Shown: positions 53,001 to 62,849 of the stretch, piece after piece | Layout: the number at the start of each line of letters is the position of its first letter | Numbering within the stretch: the first letter of the stretch is position 1 | Assembly (NCBI RefSeq): GCF_004027225.2 | Contig: NC_044288.2 | Coordinates: forward strand, 1,766,719-1,830,718 | Direction of reading: 5' to 3' | Length of the DNA: 64,000 nt | Source: Strigops habroptila | Lineage: Eukaryota; Chordata; Aves; Psittaciformes; Psittacidae | Made by a program: the position numbers and the translations under genes | Notes under the pieces: model-generated | The model's database searches: none | Told to the model about the DNA's origin: nothing | Seen by the model: the letters and a program-made list of their open reading frames with translations, nothing else

Positions 53001-54026
53001 CCCCAATGCTCCCCTCATCCCCCCCACAGCTTGACGCAGAGAGTGAGGTGAACAACGAGATGGCCAACAGGATGTCCCTTTTCTATGCCGAGGCCACCCC
53101 CATGCTCAAAACACTCAGCAATGCCACCACCAAGTTCGTTTCTGAGGTGAGCGAGGTCAGGGGGGACCCTCGGGGTGGGGAAAGCCCCCTCCAGCCCCAG
53201 CACCACATAGGGATCAGATGGGGCTGGGAGTCCCATGGTGGGCCAGGAGGGGAAACAGCATCCAGGACCTGTTGGGTTTCAGAACAAGACGCTGCCAATT
53301 GAGGACACCACCGACTGCCTGAGCACCATGGCCTGTGTCTGCAGGGTGATGCTGGAGACCCCGTGAGTACCCCACAGGGGTTGGGGGGCACATCTGGGTG
53401 CTGGAGTCCCTTCTGCCACCCTCCCTGGGCTCAGCCGGCCCCTCTCCTGGCGCAGAGAATACCGGAGCCGCTTCACCAACACCGAGACCCTCCTGTTCTG
53501 CATGCGGGTGATGGTTGGGGTCATCATCCTCTACGACCATGTCCACCCTGTGGGGGCTTTTGCGAAGACCTCCAAGATTGACGTGAGTGGCAATGGGGTG
53601 CACCAGGGGGGTCACTGCCATCCCGCTCATCCCAGTGTAGGTGTGATGCCAGGGGTCCCTCTCCCTGGATGATCCCTTTGGGGATGTCTCTGAGCTGCTC
53701 CATGGGGGAACACAGCGAGGAGGAGGATGGGGAGGAAGGGGACCAGCCCCTCACAGCACATCCAGGCTCTCACAGCTCTCTCGCTCCCCCCCACCAGATG
53801 AAAGGCTGCATCAAAGTCTTGAAAGACCAACCCTCAACAAGCACCGAGGGGCTCCTGAATGCTCTGAGGTGAGCCGGGGGCCGGGGGATCCCCCCGTGGC
53901 GCAGGGGGACAGCGGCAGAGCAGGTCGGGGTGTCGTGGGGTGACTGTCCCCTCTCTGTCCAGGTACACCACTCGGCACCTCAACGACGACACCACATCCA
54001 AACAGATCCGGGCGCTGCTGCAGTGA
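49933..54026 (+). CDS. CYRI/FAM49 family gene, third paralogue, two alternative first coding exons
   Basis: CYFIP-related Rac1 interactor: in the family, an N-myristoylated protein that binds active Rac1 and competes with the WAVE complex to limit actin branching. Exons: 1a 49933-50002 or 1b 51170-51242, then 51735-51856, 51933-52038, 52587-52723, 52877-52954, 53030-53146, 53283-53362, 53456-53582, 53798-53868 and 53963-54026. All join in phase with GT-AG introns, giving 323 residues with 1a and 324 with 1b, the lengths I recall for CYRIA and CYRIB. Gly2 in MGNL permits myristoylation. The Rac-binding pair YYRRT falls at Arg160-Arg161 in 1b numbering, as in CYRIB. Highly conserved blocks: [60 protein letters not shown]. 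Divergent residues throughout ([31 protein letters not shown]) match neither CYRIA nor CYRIB exactly, and the position between HPCAL4 and TRIT1 is not that of either in human, so I leave the symbol empty. Confidence 0.95.
50003..51734 (+). other. CYRI introns around exon 1b
   Basis: 50003-51162 and 51243-51734 flank exon 1b. Part (about 50990-51110) is CpG-rich and could hold a further promoter. No other gene recognised. Confidence 0.6.
51170..51242 (+). CDS. CYRI alternative coding exon 1b (CYRIB-like)
   Basis: 24 codons plus one base: [18 protein letters not shown] then FFLDFE, donor GTGAGA. The exon starts at 51163 after a long pyrimidine tract and ttgcag. [12 protein letters not shown] resembles [12 protein letters not shown] of CYRIB. 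Same phase as 1a. Confidence 0.92.
51735..51856 (+). CDS. CYRI exon 2
   Basis: Completes Asn, then 40 codons beginning [20 protein letters not shown] and ending GAGQEIRE, phase 0. Confidence 0.95.
51933..52038 (+). CDS. CYRI exon 3
   Basis: 35 codons plus one base, [20 protein letters not shown] through FSLRL. The preceding intron is only 76 bases. Confidence 0.96.
52099..52432 (-). mobile_element. CR1 LINE 3' tail in CYRI intron 3
   Basis: Starts CATAGAATCTCAGACTGGTT then tgggttggaaaggaccttaagatcatgcag, the complement of a CR1 3' end, and continues through tccaacctggccttgaacactgccagggatgg to about cccccttcagaccctgg. 5'-truncated. Confidence 0.94.
52523..52538 (+). repeat. 16-mer family copy 5
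   Basis: TGCCTCAGTTTCCCCA in CYRI intron 3, between the CR1 tail and exon 4. Confidence 0.6.
52587..52723 (+). CDS. CYRI exon 4
   Basis: Completes Glu, then 45 codons [20 protein letters not shown] through LSFDELK. Confidence 0.97.
52877..52954 (+). CDS. CYRI exon 5
   Basis: 26 codons, [26 protein letters not shown]. Contains the Rac1-binding arginine pair. Phase 0 at both ends. Confidence 0.97.
53030..53146 (+). CDS. CYRI exon 6
   Basis: 39 codons, [20 protein letters not shown] through TTKFVSE. Confidence 0.97.
53283..53362 (+). CDS. CYRI exon 7
   Basis: 26 codons plus two bases, [26 protein letters not shown]. Confidence 0.97.
53456..53582 (+). CDS. CYRI exon 8
   Basis: Completes Pro, then 42 codons [20 protein letters not shown] through AKTSKID. 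Confidence 0.97.
53798..53868 (+). CDS. CYRI exon 9
   Basis: 23 codons plus two bases, [23 protein letters not shown]. Confidence 0.96.
53963..54026 (+). CDS. CYRI exon 10 (terminal)
   Basis: Completes Arg, then [20 protein letters not shown] and a TGA stop. Confidence 0.97.
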
Positions 54027-54115
54027 GTGGCCCCACGCACATCACTGATGCCATGACCATACTGCTCATGTTGTACAGAGGGAAAAGGGACAATGAGAAA
54101 TACACTAAAACGCAA

Positions 54116-54121
54116 AATAAA
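54116..54121 (+). terminator. CYRI candidate poly(A) signal 1 (AATAAA)
   Basis: AATAAA 90 bases after the stop codon, followed by a short A-rich stretch. A second lies at 54413-54418. Confidence 0.5.
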
Positions 54122-54412
54122 GAGAGATAAAAGCAGCCCGAGGCCACGCCCAGTGCACCCCTCCTCCCAAATCAGCACCCGCTGGACACAAGCACAATTG
54201 GGTGCTGGGGCTGGGCAGGATGGACCCAGGCAGGGGACAAGGGGCAGTGTCACCCCCTGTCCCCATCCTCATCCAGAGGAGGAGGAACAAACATCCCTGC
54301 AGACCTGCGCTGACTGGTGGAAACGGCTCGGTCTCACCTAGTAGACTTTTAATATGAGCAATTAAATCTCCACTCACCTTTTCTTTTCTACATGGTTTTA
54401 TTTCAGGTGTGA

Positions 54413-54418
54413 AATAAA
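54413..54418 (+). terminator. CYRI candidate poly(A) signal 2 (AATAAA)
   Basis: AATAAA 387 bases after the stop, preceded by a T-rich stretch. Either or both signals may be used. Confidence 0.45.
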
Positions 54419-55150
54419 ATGACATTTACTCTGTCGGTGGCCGGAACGGGGCCCTCTCTGCTGCGTCCCATCCCGCACCGCACTGGCTGCAGGCACCTGC
54501 ATCACCATGTCCCATCCATGACACCCCTGGGACTGAAACCCCCCCCAGGGACCACGTCCCCCTTCCATGAGGCTTATCCCTGCTGGGACAAACCCCATCT
54601 CCAGCCATGTCACAACCCTGCAGTGACACTACCACGGACTAGGAGCTCCTGGAGGGACAAGGAACAAGGGCTGGTCCCAGGGGCTCCCCCCCTCCATGGC
54701 TGCCCCCAAGCCAGTCTATTAGGGGCACCCTCCTTCCCCAGTGCTCCATCGGCTCTAGACTGGGAGCACTGGGAGGCTGCCCCGTGCCTTTGCCGGCAGA
54801 TGGCCCTGTGACACCGTAACAAAGCAGCCCCGTGTCCCCCCCCCCCACCTTGTGCCAGCTCCATAGTGGGGGGACTCGCCCAGCCTCAGCCCCCCCACCC
54901 GCAGCACAGCGCCCAGTGCCAGCGCTTGGCGGGGCTGTGTCACCCCATGGGGACACCCATGGGACACTCAGCCCAGCGTTACTGGGGTTAGTGGGGTTGG
55001 TGTCCCGCCACTCGTCCGTGCTCTGCTTCCTGTGGTCTTTCCCACCGGGAAGCTGCCTGCACCACTGCCCCACAGCCCCCTGCACTGCCGGGGTCCATGA
55101 GCACCCCGCGTGTGACACCCGGACCCCACAGCCCTCATGCAAGGTGCCCG

Positions 55151-55166
55151 TGCCTCAGTTTCCCCA
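55151..55166 (+). repeat. 16-mer family copy 6
   Basis: TGCCTCAGTTTCCCCA, then CCTGTGCAATGG, resembling the MIR continuation ATCTGTAAAATGG. Confidence 0.65.
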
Positions 55167-55625
55167 CCTGTGCAATGGCTGCAGGGGCAGGGTCCCCCTG
55201 AGCACTGGACACCCCCCCTGCATCGCTCACGGTGCCAACATGAGGACACCATCGTGCTCACCGCAACCCGGCTTAGCCCCATGTCCCCAAACCTGCACCA
55301 GCACCCCCGGCCATGGCAGCCGCAGGGGACAACGAGCAGCACAAGGAGTGGCCAAGGAGGTGGGGGGAGACCTGGCAGCCCCCATCCCTCTGGATACCGG
55401 TGTTTTCCAGGCCCGGTGCCAGGATCTTTGCCGCCAAAGCCGCCGAACTCCCGCGCGGCACCGCCTCGGCCAACGGCTCCTTTTATTTCCAGGCTCTTGC
55501 AACACACCTTCCGTGCAGCCCGCCTGGAATGCTGCCGAGGCACCGAGTGATGGCCCATGGGGTGCAAAGCGCCCTGCCCCGCTCCCAGCCCTGGCAGCAG
55601 GCAGAGCAGCTCCACGCACCAGCCG

Positions 55626-55641
55626 TGCCTCAGTTTCCCCA
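55626..55641 (+). repeat. 16-mer family copy 7
   Basis: TGCCTCAGTTTCCCCA, 475 bases from copy 6 in the same orientation. Confidence 0.6.
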
Positions 55642-58078
55642 CGAGTTACCTTTGCCCAGCAGACAGCCCTGGTGACCCCAAGCAGACCCCGAGGGCTCGC
55701 TCCCACTGAGCCCATCACCAGGGGCTCTGCAGCACAATGATCCCACCTGGGAACTGACGAGGGGGCCAGGACATGGCTGGGTTCAGTGGCTGGATCTGCC
55801 ATGTGCCTGCGGGAGCTGCGGCACATCCCACCCCAGCGAGGGGGTGAAATTCCCTGCAGGATGAGCAGATCGGAGCATTTCACAGCCAAAACATGGCAAG
55901 AAAAGGGAACCAAAAGGTGGAGGAAACAGAAGCAAGCACAAGTCCTTGAACATCACAGCCAGACACTGGATCTGAGACTAGCAAAAGGGCTTTGGCTGCT
56001 TTTTGCTCCAGGGCTGGTGGCCACAAGTGAGAGCCAACCCCATCTCCAGTGTGTGATGTGGAGCCATGGAAGGGGCTGGTGAAGGCTGAAGGCAGGAGGC
56101 AATGGGGAGGTGGATGGTGGGATGCTGCCCGTGTATCCCTGGCTGCCGGACACAAGGAATTGGGCTGCACTGGCTGCCCTGGTGCCAGTCCATGGGGACT
56201 CCATGGGGACAATGTCCTGTCACAGGGGTCCTCCAGCCCAAGCTCTTCAGCTGCAGTGCTCAGCTGGGCCAGGGCACCGAGGACTTTAACTGATGGAGAG
56301 CCAAGCCCTCCCAGGCCTCTGCTGTTTTCTAATCCCAGTGGAATTAATGACCTTATCTTTGGCCAAAGCCATTTAGATTAAGTGGCTGGTGTGATGGGCT
56401 CGGTGGCTCCGGCTGCACAGATGGAAGAGCTGCGTTTGTCTGGGGATTAGCGAGGGCAGATGGAGGGAAGTGCCATTCCCCATCCCTAAAGCTCCCGGCA
56501 CTGCCAGCAGCCTGAAACCAGAGACCACAACAACTTCTCAGTGACTCCTGGCTGGGTCTGGAGAGCGATTTGATCAGAGGCCACCGTCTCTCAGAAAGCA
56601 AACTCACCTGCTTCTTGCTGCTGGCAGCATCGGGGCACGCGTCCACCTTCCATTTCCCGGACCAGCCACAGCATGAACAAGCAAGAATGACAGAGTCTCA
56701 TCCTGCTGGGACACCCAGGAGCTGCTGCCCCCAGACCAAGGCACTGGAGCGGTGGCAGGGAGCAGGGGAAAGGCCTGGAACACCCTGTCCATGCTGGCTG
56801 CAGCACAGCCTGTGTGAGTGGCTCTGGAACACAACAGGCAGAGTAGCAGCTACTGCGGTAGAGGAATAACATTTATCTGTGGGGATAACAAAGTTCATAT
56901 TAAACCGATTAGGGATATTAAATCTGTTTCTAACAGTGTGGTCATCTGACTGCACCCAGGAGACAGCAGATAATCCCACCCCTCATTCACAGAGCTGCCC
57001 CGAGGATCCCAGCCTGGCCTGGGGACATGACTGAACACATCCACACTCAGCACACGGGCAGGGAATGGGGCTTTACACCCGGCCTCACCTTGTCCATCCA
57101 AGCCAGCAGAACCCCCTGGCCGTGTGCTCCAGCGCTGGGCTGAGCCCACATCCACGTACGCTGAGTCACTGTGGATGGCAAACAAGTCTGGGCTGGAGAA
57201 GAGGTTCAGCTGCTGCTGCACAGACCCAGCAACGCAAACGTGGTGCCTGGCATTTCAAAAGGCTGACGCCCAGCTCTGCCCCAATGCTGGCAGAGAAAAG
57301 CCAACACGAATTCCCAGCTCTTCCCTGCATCCTCCCTTTAGCCCAAGCTCCCAAGCCACCCCACACCCCAATCAAACAGCCCAAAGCAGCTGCCCCACAC
57401 AGAGTTACAGAAATAACTCAGCGCTGAGGAGCACAGACTGGAGGGTTAATGGGATCCCACCAGAGCAGCACCTCCAGAGCCTGCACCCACACAGCCCTGC
57501 GAGACGGCTCTTGCCACGTGGTGTATTACAAGCAGCTGAAGGAAAACTGTGTGTTCTACCACCCCAAAACCCTCCCAGGAGGAACCAACCGTCTTAACTG
57601 CATTTGCCAGGAGAGTCCCAAACACCCCGTCAAGGCCTTCCCTGTTCCACCTGGCGGGAATGATGGTGCAGAGACCAACCGCCCGGAGAACATGGCACAA
57701 GGAATTTGCTGCTCAGCAACTTGGATTCAAATGGAGGGCTGGTTCCCATTGCCAAACCACAGCGTAAACCCCCGGGAATTCAGCTCTAACTAGGACAGAC
57801 TCATCTGCTGCAAACTGGATGAGATCACTTCCAAGTTCCTGTTTAACAGGTGCCAGCTCCCTCTGCACCTGCTCCGTGCATCGGGATCAGACGGCCTCCA
57901 CCAAGCCGGGAACATCTGCTCAGCTCCCTCGGAAGCTGCAGGAAAGGTGGCTGGAAGAAGGAACCAGGCCTGACCATCCTGCCCCATGCCCAGAGCAGGG
58001 AACCTGGGCCAGGTGGAAACAGAGAGCAAGAAAACTGCGCTTGTTAATGGGGAGAGGAACCCACAATCAGTTTGCAAC

Positions 58079-58084
58079 TTTATT
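58079..58084 (-). terminator. TRIT1: candidate TRIT1 poly(A) signal (AATAAA)
   Basis: AATAAA on the minus strand, about 410 bases past the TRIT1 stop codon. Confidence 0.65.
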
Positions 58085-58496
58085 TCCATATAAAAGAAGA
58101 AAATATTTCTCTCCACAATAAAGGCAGCAAGAGCTCGCCCAGCTCTGGAGCTGCGCTCCTGGCCAAGCTGGAGGAGGGCAGGGTGTTTCTGTCTCCAAGC
58201 AGGACACATTCACATGTCAGCTCTACCATTCCAAGGATAATGCTGCGTCTCTGGCAGGAATTAACACCTGGCACGGGAGGATGCTCCTAGCAGCCTTGCC
58301 CCAGGGCCCAGCCCTTTCCAGGCAGGGCTGGGGAAGCATGGGAACACGGCACGATGACGCCACATGAAGAGGATCCGATGCAGCCTTTGGCCATCACTTA
58401 CACACCTGCCTCAGCCCCAAAAAATGACTCAGCTCGCTCAGTCCAAGGCCACCAAGGACCAAGTCGCTTCCTCCCCTCCAGAGGCAGGTTGGAGCC

Positions 58497-58636
58497 CTAT
58501 GGCGAAGGCTGGCTGCTGTCCTCATCCGACGTCGCTGCACCCGCACTGTCCCCCTCAGCCTCTGCAGCACGGCCGGTGGCCTCCAGCTTCCTTCTCCTCT
58601 TCAGATGGTGCAGGTGGGATTTGGATCGTGTGTGAG
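58497..58636 (-). CDS. TRIT1: TRIT1 terminal exon (zinc-finger histidines, tail)
   Basis: Completes Ala, then [20 protein letters not shown], an Ala/Glu/Asp/Ser-rich tail and a TAG stop. The two finger histidines are in HTRSKSH. Confidence 0.93.
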
Positions 58637-61600
58637 CTGGAGGGAGAGGCAAACAGAGTCTTTAGTTCTGGGGAACACCCAACCCCATCTCCCTGTGCAG
58701 CGTGGGGCACCCTCCTTTCCCATCCTCCTGCACAATTCATTCCTGCAGAGAAGTGAATTCCCAAGCCCTGCCATGGCCATTTCTCAGGAAACTATTGAGG
58801 CTCAGAGGGGGACAACCCTCCCAAGCCTCCTCCTCATCACAGGAAGGGTGGGAGAGCCACAAATCCCGGTTTTGTATATGCAGAAGACTCCAGATTGTCA
58901 GGACTCACTCGACTCTCCCAGCAAATCTGTTCCCAACCGTGACAACACTGGGAGGACGGGAGAAAGGAAAGTGTTACCACAGAGGCGGCACACTGAAGGA
59001 TGCAGGCAAGGTTCTGCAACTCTCCACCACCCCATGGAGCCCTGCCAGGATCATTTATAGGCCTAGATGCCTGCACCACAGCACTGGGATCTCCTGTACA
59101 TCTGCAGAGCAGCTAAGGATGGAGCCCAGAGCATAATTAGGCTTTTGCATAACTCCAGGGCAAGGCCCCCAGCCATGAGAGCACTTAGCAGGAGGCAGAG
59201 GGAACAGAGGCGTAATCCCTGGGATGCAACTTGTCCTGACAGCACAGCAGCAGGAGATGCACTTGTTTGAAATCACAGAGTTAAGGGCAGTAAAACCTCC
59301 TGTATCAGTGGTGTTACCTAAGTAGAAGGTGCTTTGTCTAACCAGACCCGTGAACCATCTTGGCAGGGTGGTTTTGCTATTTCCAAGAGATCAGAGCAGC
59401 AGTTAATGCAGCAATCTTTCCAAGCAGGGCCTTCATGAAATGATGGGCTCACTGAATCAAGGCCCTCAGGTGTTTTCCAGACATCCTTTTCTGCCAAGGG
59501 ATGAAGTTACATGCAGAGCTGCTCCTTTATCACAACTGCTGTAGGGTCACCTCAGCCTGAAATCAAGTCTCACCTCTTAAAACTTGTCACAAGCAGCACC
59601 AAAGCTCCCAGGGGCTGGAGGAGGTGCTGCCTGCTGCTGCTGCTGCCTGGGAGGTGTGCTCTTTGAAATCCACACAAATTGTAAAATTAGAACTTTTACA
59701 TCTCCCAGACCCAGTGGGGCACTGGGAAGCAGTTCCCAGAACTATCTGTAACTTGCCTACAGAAAACAGAGCAGATTGCAGATCAGCTCTGCCCCCACTA
59801 CTGTTTTCACTTCCCTTTCAGCTTTTACATTTTGCACTTAAAAGTAACACCCAGTTTGGGACCATTTCTCTCCCACCATCTGGGGATGTGAGCCAAATTC
59901 AGCTGGATGCAGAGAACAACAGCTGGTTCTTGGTTGAGGAAGGTACTGTCATCATCTATGAGAATTTGGGATGACATCCCTGGAGGACATGCAGTCACAG
60001 CTATGGTGTTTGGGGGGCTTTTGTGGAGTTCCCACTCAGCCACAAAACCTGCTGGACCCTGATAGCTTTCAGAGTCCTCTAGTTCTGGAGGAGGCAGAGC
60101 TCCTTCAAAGCACCTCGGAGCTGAGACTGGCTAAAATAACAATTGCACTTACAAACTGATCTCATTACAATGAGCTTCCTATTCTGAGCCTACTTCCATC
60201 TTTGCTTTCAGCAGTTCCCTGGATCAATAGGAATAAGTGACTCGTTCAAATCCGACGACCAATGACCTGCAGAACTTATCTCTGCATTGTGTTTGCATAC
60301 ACTGTGTTTGGGCAACACATGGAGATTTACCAGTTCTGTTCCTGCAGCCAGTTCCTCCACTACTTTTTGTTCCTGGTTCTCAGCATGAGCCTCACAGCAC
60401 AGATAAATTCACAGAGTTAATCTGATTCCAGCTGAGCTCGTTTCAAGTCAGTCTATTGAAAATAGAAAATCCTTTTCTATTACCATTGCAGCTCACAATA
60501 CTCTTTTTTTAAAGACTAAACCACACAAACAGGAGACACTGGAGCAAACCTGAGCTATTAAAAACCATTTCAAAAGTTCCATTTTACACAAAATTTTAGA
60601 AGAAACAAATCTCTTCTCTGCTTTTTGACACAGTACCTGAAAGTGCTGAAAAGGGCCAGCAGCCCTCACTAAACAAACAGCTCTGAGGCTCGATGGTACC
60701 TATAGATCCTCACGCCTGGCGTGATGATGGGGCAGTGACTGGGTGCAGGGAAGGGGGGAAGCCCGACAGATGGCTGCTGTGGCACAGCTCCTGCACCCCC
60801 CTGGGCTTGCAAATGGCTCCTTTCATCCCGGGCTGTAAACAATCCCTGAAAGCCCAAAATGAGGAGCTGAGGGTCATCCGGCCAAGCAGGCAGCCAAGGA
60901 AGCTGCTCTGCTTCAGAGAACTGCCTCGCTGCATCCCTCTGTGTAACTGCACTCGCTGTGCCCCCTCCCAGGCCCTGTGTCCCCCCCCCATCAGGTCCTA
61001 CCTGCCCACTCCCTGTCCCCGATGATGAGTCTGTCACAGAGCTCACACACGCGGTGACTCCGCTTGTTCTCCTTTACATTGTGCTCCATCTTCACAGGCT
61101 CTGCTGGGGGCTCCCGGCCCTGTAGATTAAATAATGTCTCCATTTGGGTTCTGCTGTGAAATCTGACTGGCTGTGTTCACTTTGGGATGTGAACCTGCCA
61201 GACGCAGACACTAAGGTTAGCAGGACAGACGCTGCAGTTGCACCATGCGAGACAAGGGGAGTAGTGGCCATTAGGAGAAATTTTCAGCTTAGACAACAAC
61301 CCTCTGCCACTGTGAGGAAAGCCCAAGGCTGGGCTTGTAAGCAGACAGCAGAGAGACTAAGTGCCAAGTTAATGTCCCTGGAGACCACCAAGAAGTTGGC
61401 TTCTTGGTCATGGGTCCCATGTTAACTCCAGTTACCAAGTACCTGGATGAAGCTCTCCACAATCTCCAGAGCAGGTTTCAGCACATTCTCTTCCCACCGC
61501 AGGAGATCAGACACCTCCAAGCCATACACTGCGGGCACATTGGGCCCGGGACCTAGAGAGACACAGAAAGGCAAGTCAGCACACCAGAACACCCCCAGCA

Positions 61601-62849
61601 TCATGTCACAGTGCCCATGGGGCTACACTATGAGCAGGGTGTCCTGCTTTTTCCTATCTAGTTGTCTTTTAGCATTCAGCAAACAGCATCAGCCTTTCCA
61701 GAGCCCAAATTATCAAAGACCTCAGCCGGGGAGGAGGTACCACCCTCACAAGGAGCATGAGCACCTAAGAACTCAAGCAAGCATCTCCATGGTTGTCTGG
61801 TTGGGACAGCATTGTGAAATCTGAGCACGCCAACAGCCCAGCACAGCAACAAACACTTCATCACTGCCATGGTACACGGGAGGCCACAGGAGATCAAAAA
61901 GCTAGATCCGGACACAAAGCCATCACACAAAGCTTACAAGGAGATGCAGGCATGGGGCCTGGATGAGGAATCTGTGGGTGCAGTTCCTCACTCAGAGCTG
62001 TACTGGCTTGTGTGGCTGCAGGGGCAAATGCTCCCAGCTCCCAGCTGCAGACCACAGTGGGAGATGCTTTACTAATGCCCCAGACAAGGCCCAAGTTTCA
62101 AAGCCACCCCTTTGGCCTCCCCCAGCGCGGTGTGAGGGCACGGGGCACTCGCTGCAGCCCAGCAGACAGCAGCAATCAGAGCACCCGCTCGGACAAAGCC
62201 ATCGCAGGCTGCCAGGCTCCAGCAGCTGCTGCTTCTCAGTGCTGTAACCACAACCAACCTCCCCACAAAGCTGGTCTGAAGCACACCTGCCACCAGAAAG
62301 GTGAGCCACAGCCACCGAGCACATGGCTCCAGGACAGCTCTTGCACCTCATTCAAAACCCAGCTTTTGATCCAAGTTTCTCCCTGCCTGGGTTTTTTTTT
62401 CTTTATTTTATTGTTGTTTAGCCCCTACCGAGCACCTTTCAACAAGTGCCCGGCTCCCAGCTGCTGCTGCTGGCCCTGCTCCAAGGCTGGGGCTGCGATG
62501 GGGAAGTCCTGCTGGCTCCTGGCCACTGCAGCCAGCACAGCCCGTGCTCAGAGCAGCCAACAGGCTCATGCTCCTAATCTGGAGGGCAGCATCAACTGGG
62601 CACCATGTGTGGCACCATGAGGAGAGGGACCATGCTGGGGACCCCCTGCCCAAGCCCCAAAGCAGTGGAGCATCTCCTGTCCTCTCCTGAGCTGGGAGCA
62701 GGGGATGTGCTGGGGAAAGATGAGAGATGAAGAACAGGGATGGTGAGGCAGGGTAGGAACAGAGGACTCACGTTTCAGGAAGCGGTTTCGGACCCATTTG
62801 TTTTGCCTCCGGGCATATCTCTTGGTCACCTGCTTCAGGGCCTGGATCC
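58497..62849 (-). CDS. TRIT1: TRIT1, tRNA isopentenyltransferase, last four coding exons (5' part beyond right edge)
   Basis: Transfers a dimethylallyl group to A37 of certain cytosolic and mitochondrial tRNAs (i6A37), which stabilises codon-anticodon pairing. Visible exons 62772-62849, 61443-61552, 61002-61119 and 58497-58636 join in phase. The first gives the end of the catalytic domain, [26 protein letters not shown]. Then follow the linker [20 protein letters not shown] and the segment to IVESFIQ. The C-terminal matrin-type C2H2 zinc finger, [17 protein letters not shown] followed by SKSH, is split over the last two exons. The finger and order match human TRIT1; the tail after LKRRRKLE is acidic, shorter and unlike human. 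The ATPase/DMAPP-binding N-terminal exons are outside the window. Confidence 0.96.
61002..61119 (-). CDS. TRIT1: TRIT1 exon (first half of zinc finger)
   Basis: 39 codons plus one base, [20 protein letters not shown] then [19 protein letters not shown]. Acceptor ctacag, donor GTAGGA. Confidence 0.94.
61443..61552 (-). CDS. TRIT1: TRIT1 exon (linker)
   Basis: Completes Arg, then [36 protein letters not shown]. Phase 0 donor GTACTT. Confidence 0.95.
62772..62849 (-). CDS. TRIT1: TRIT1 exon (end of catalytic domain)
   Basis: Two bases complete Gly, then [25 protein letters not shown] and one base. Donor GTGAGT. Confidence 0.95.

Larger units (their letters stand above)
54440..58070. other. intergenic, CYRI to TRIT1 (convergent 3' ends)
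   Basis: No gene that I can support. I looked for PPIE and BMP8, which lie in this interval in human, and saw no trace of a cyclophilin/RRM or TGF-beta cysteine-knot exon. It contains 16-mer copies 6 and 7 and a small CpG-dense patch at 55400-55540. Confidence 0.6.
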
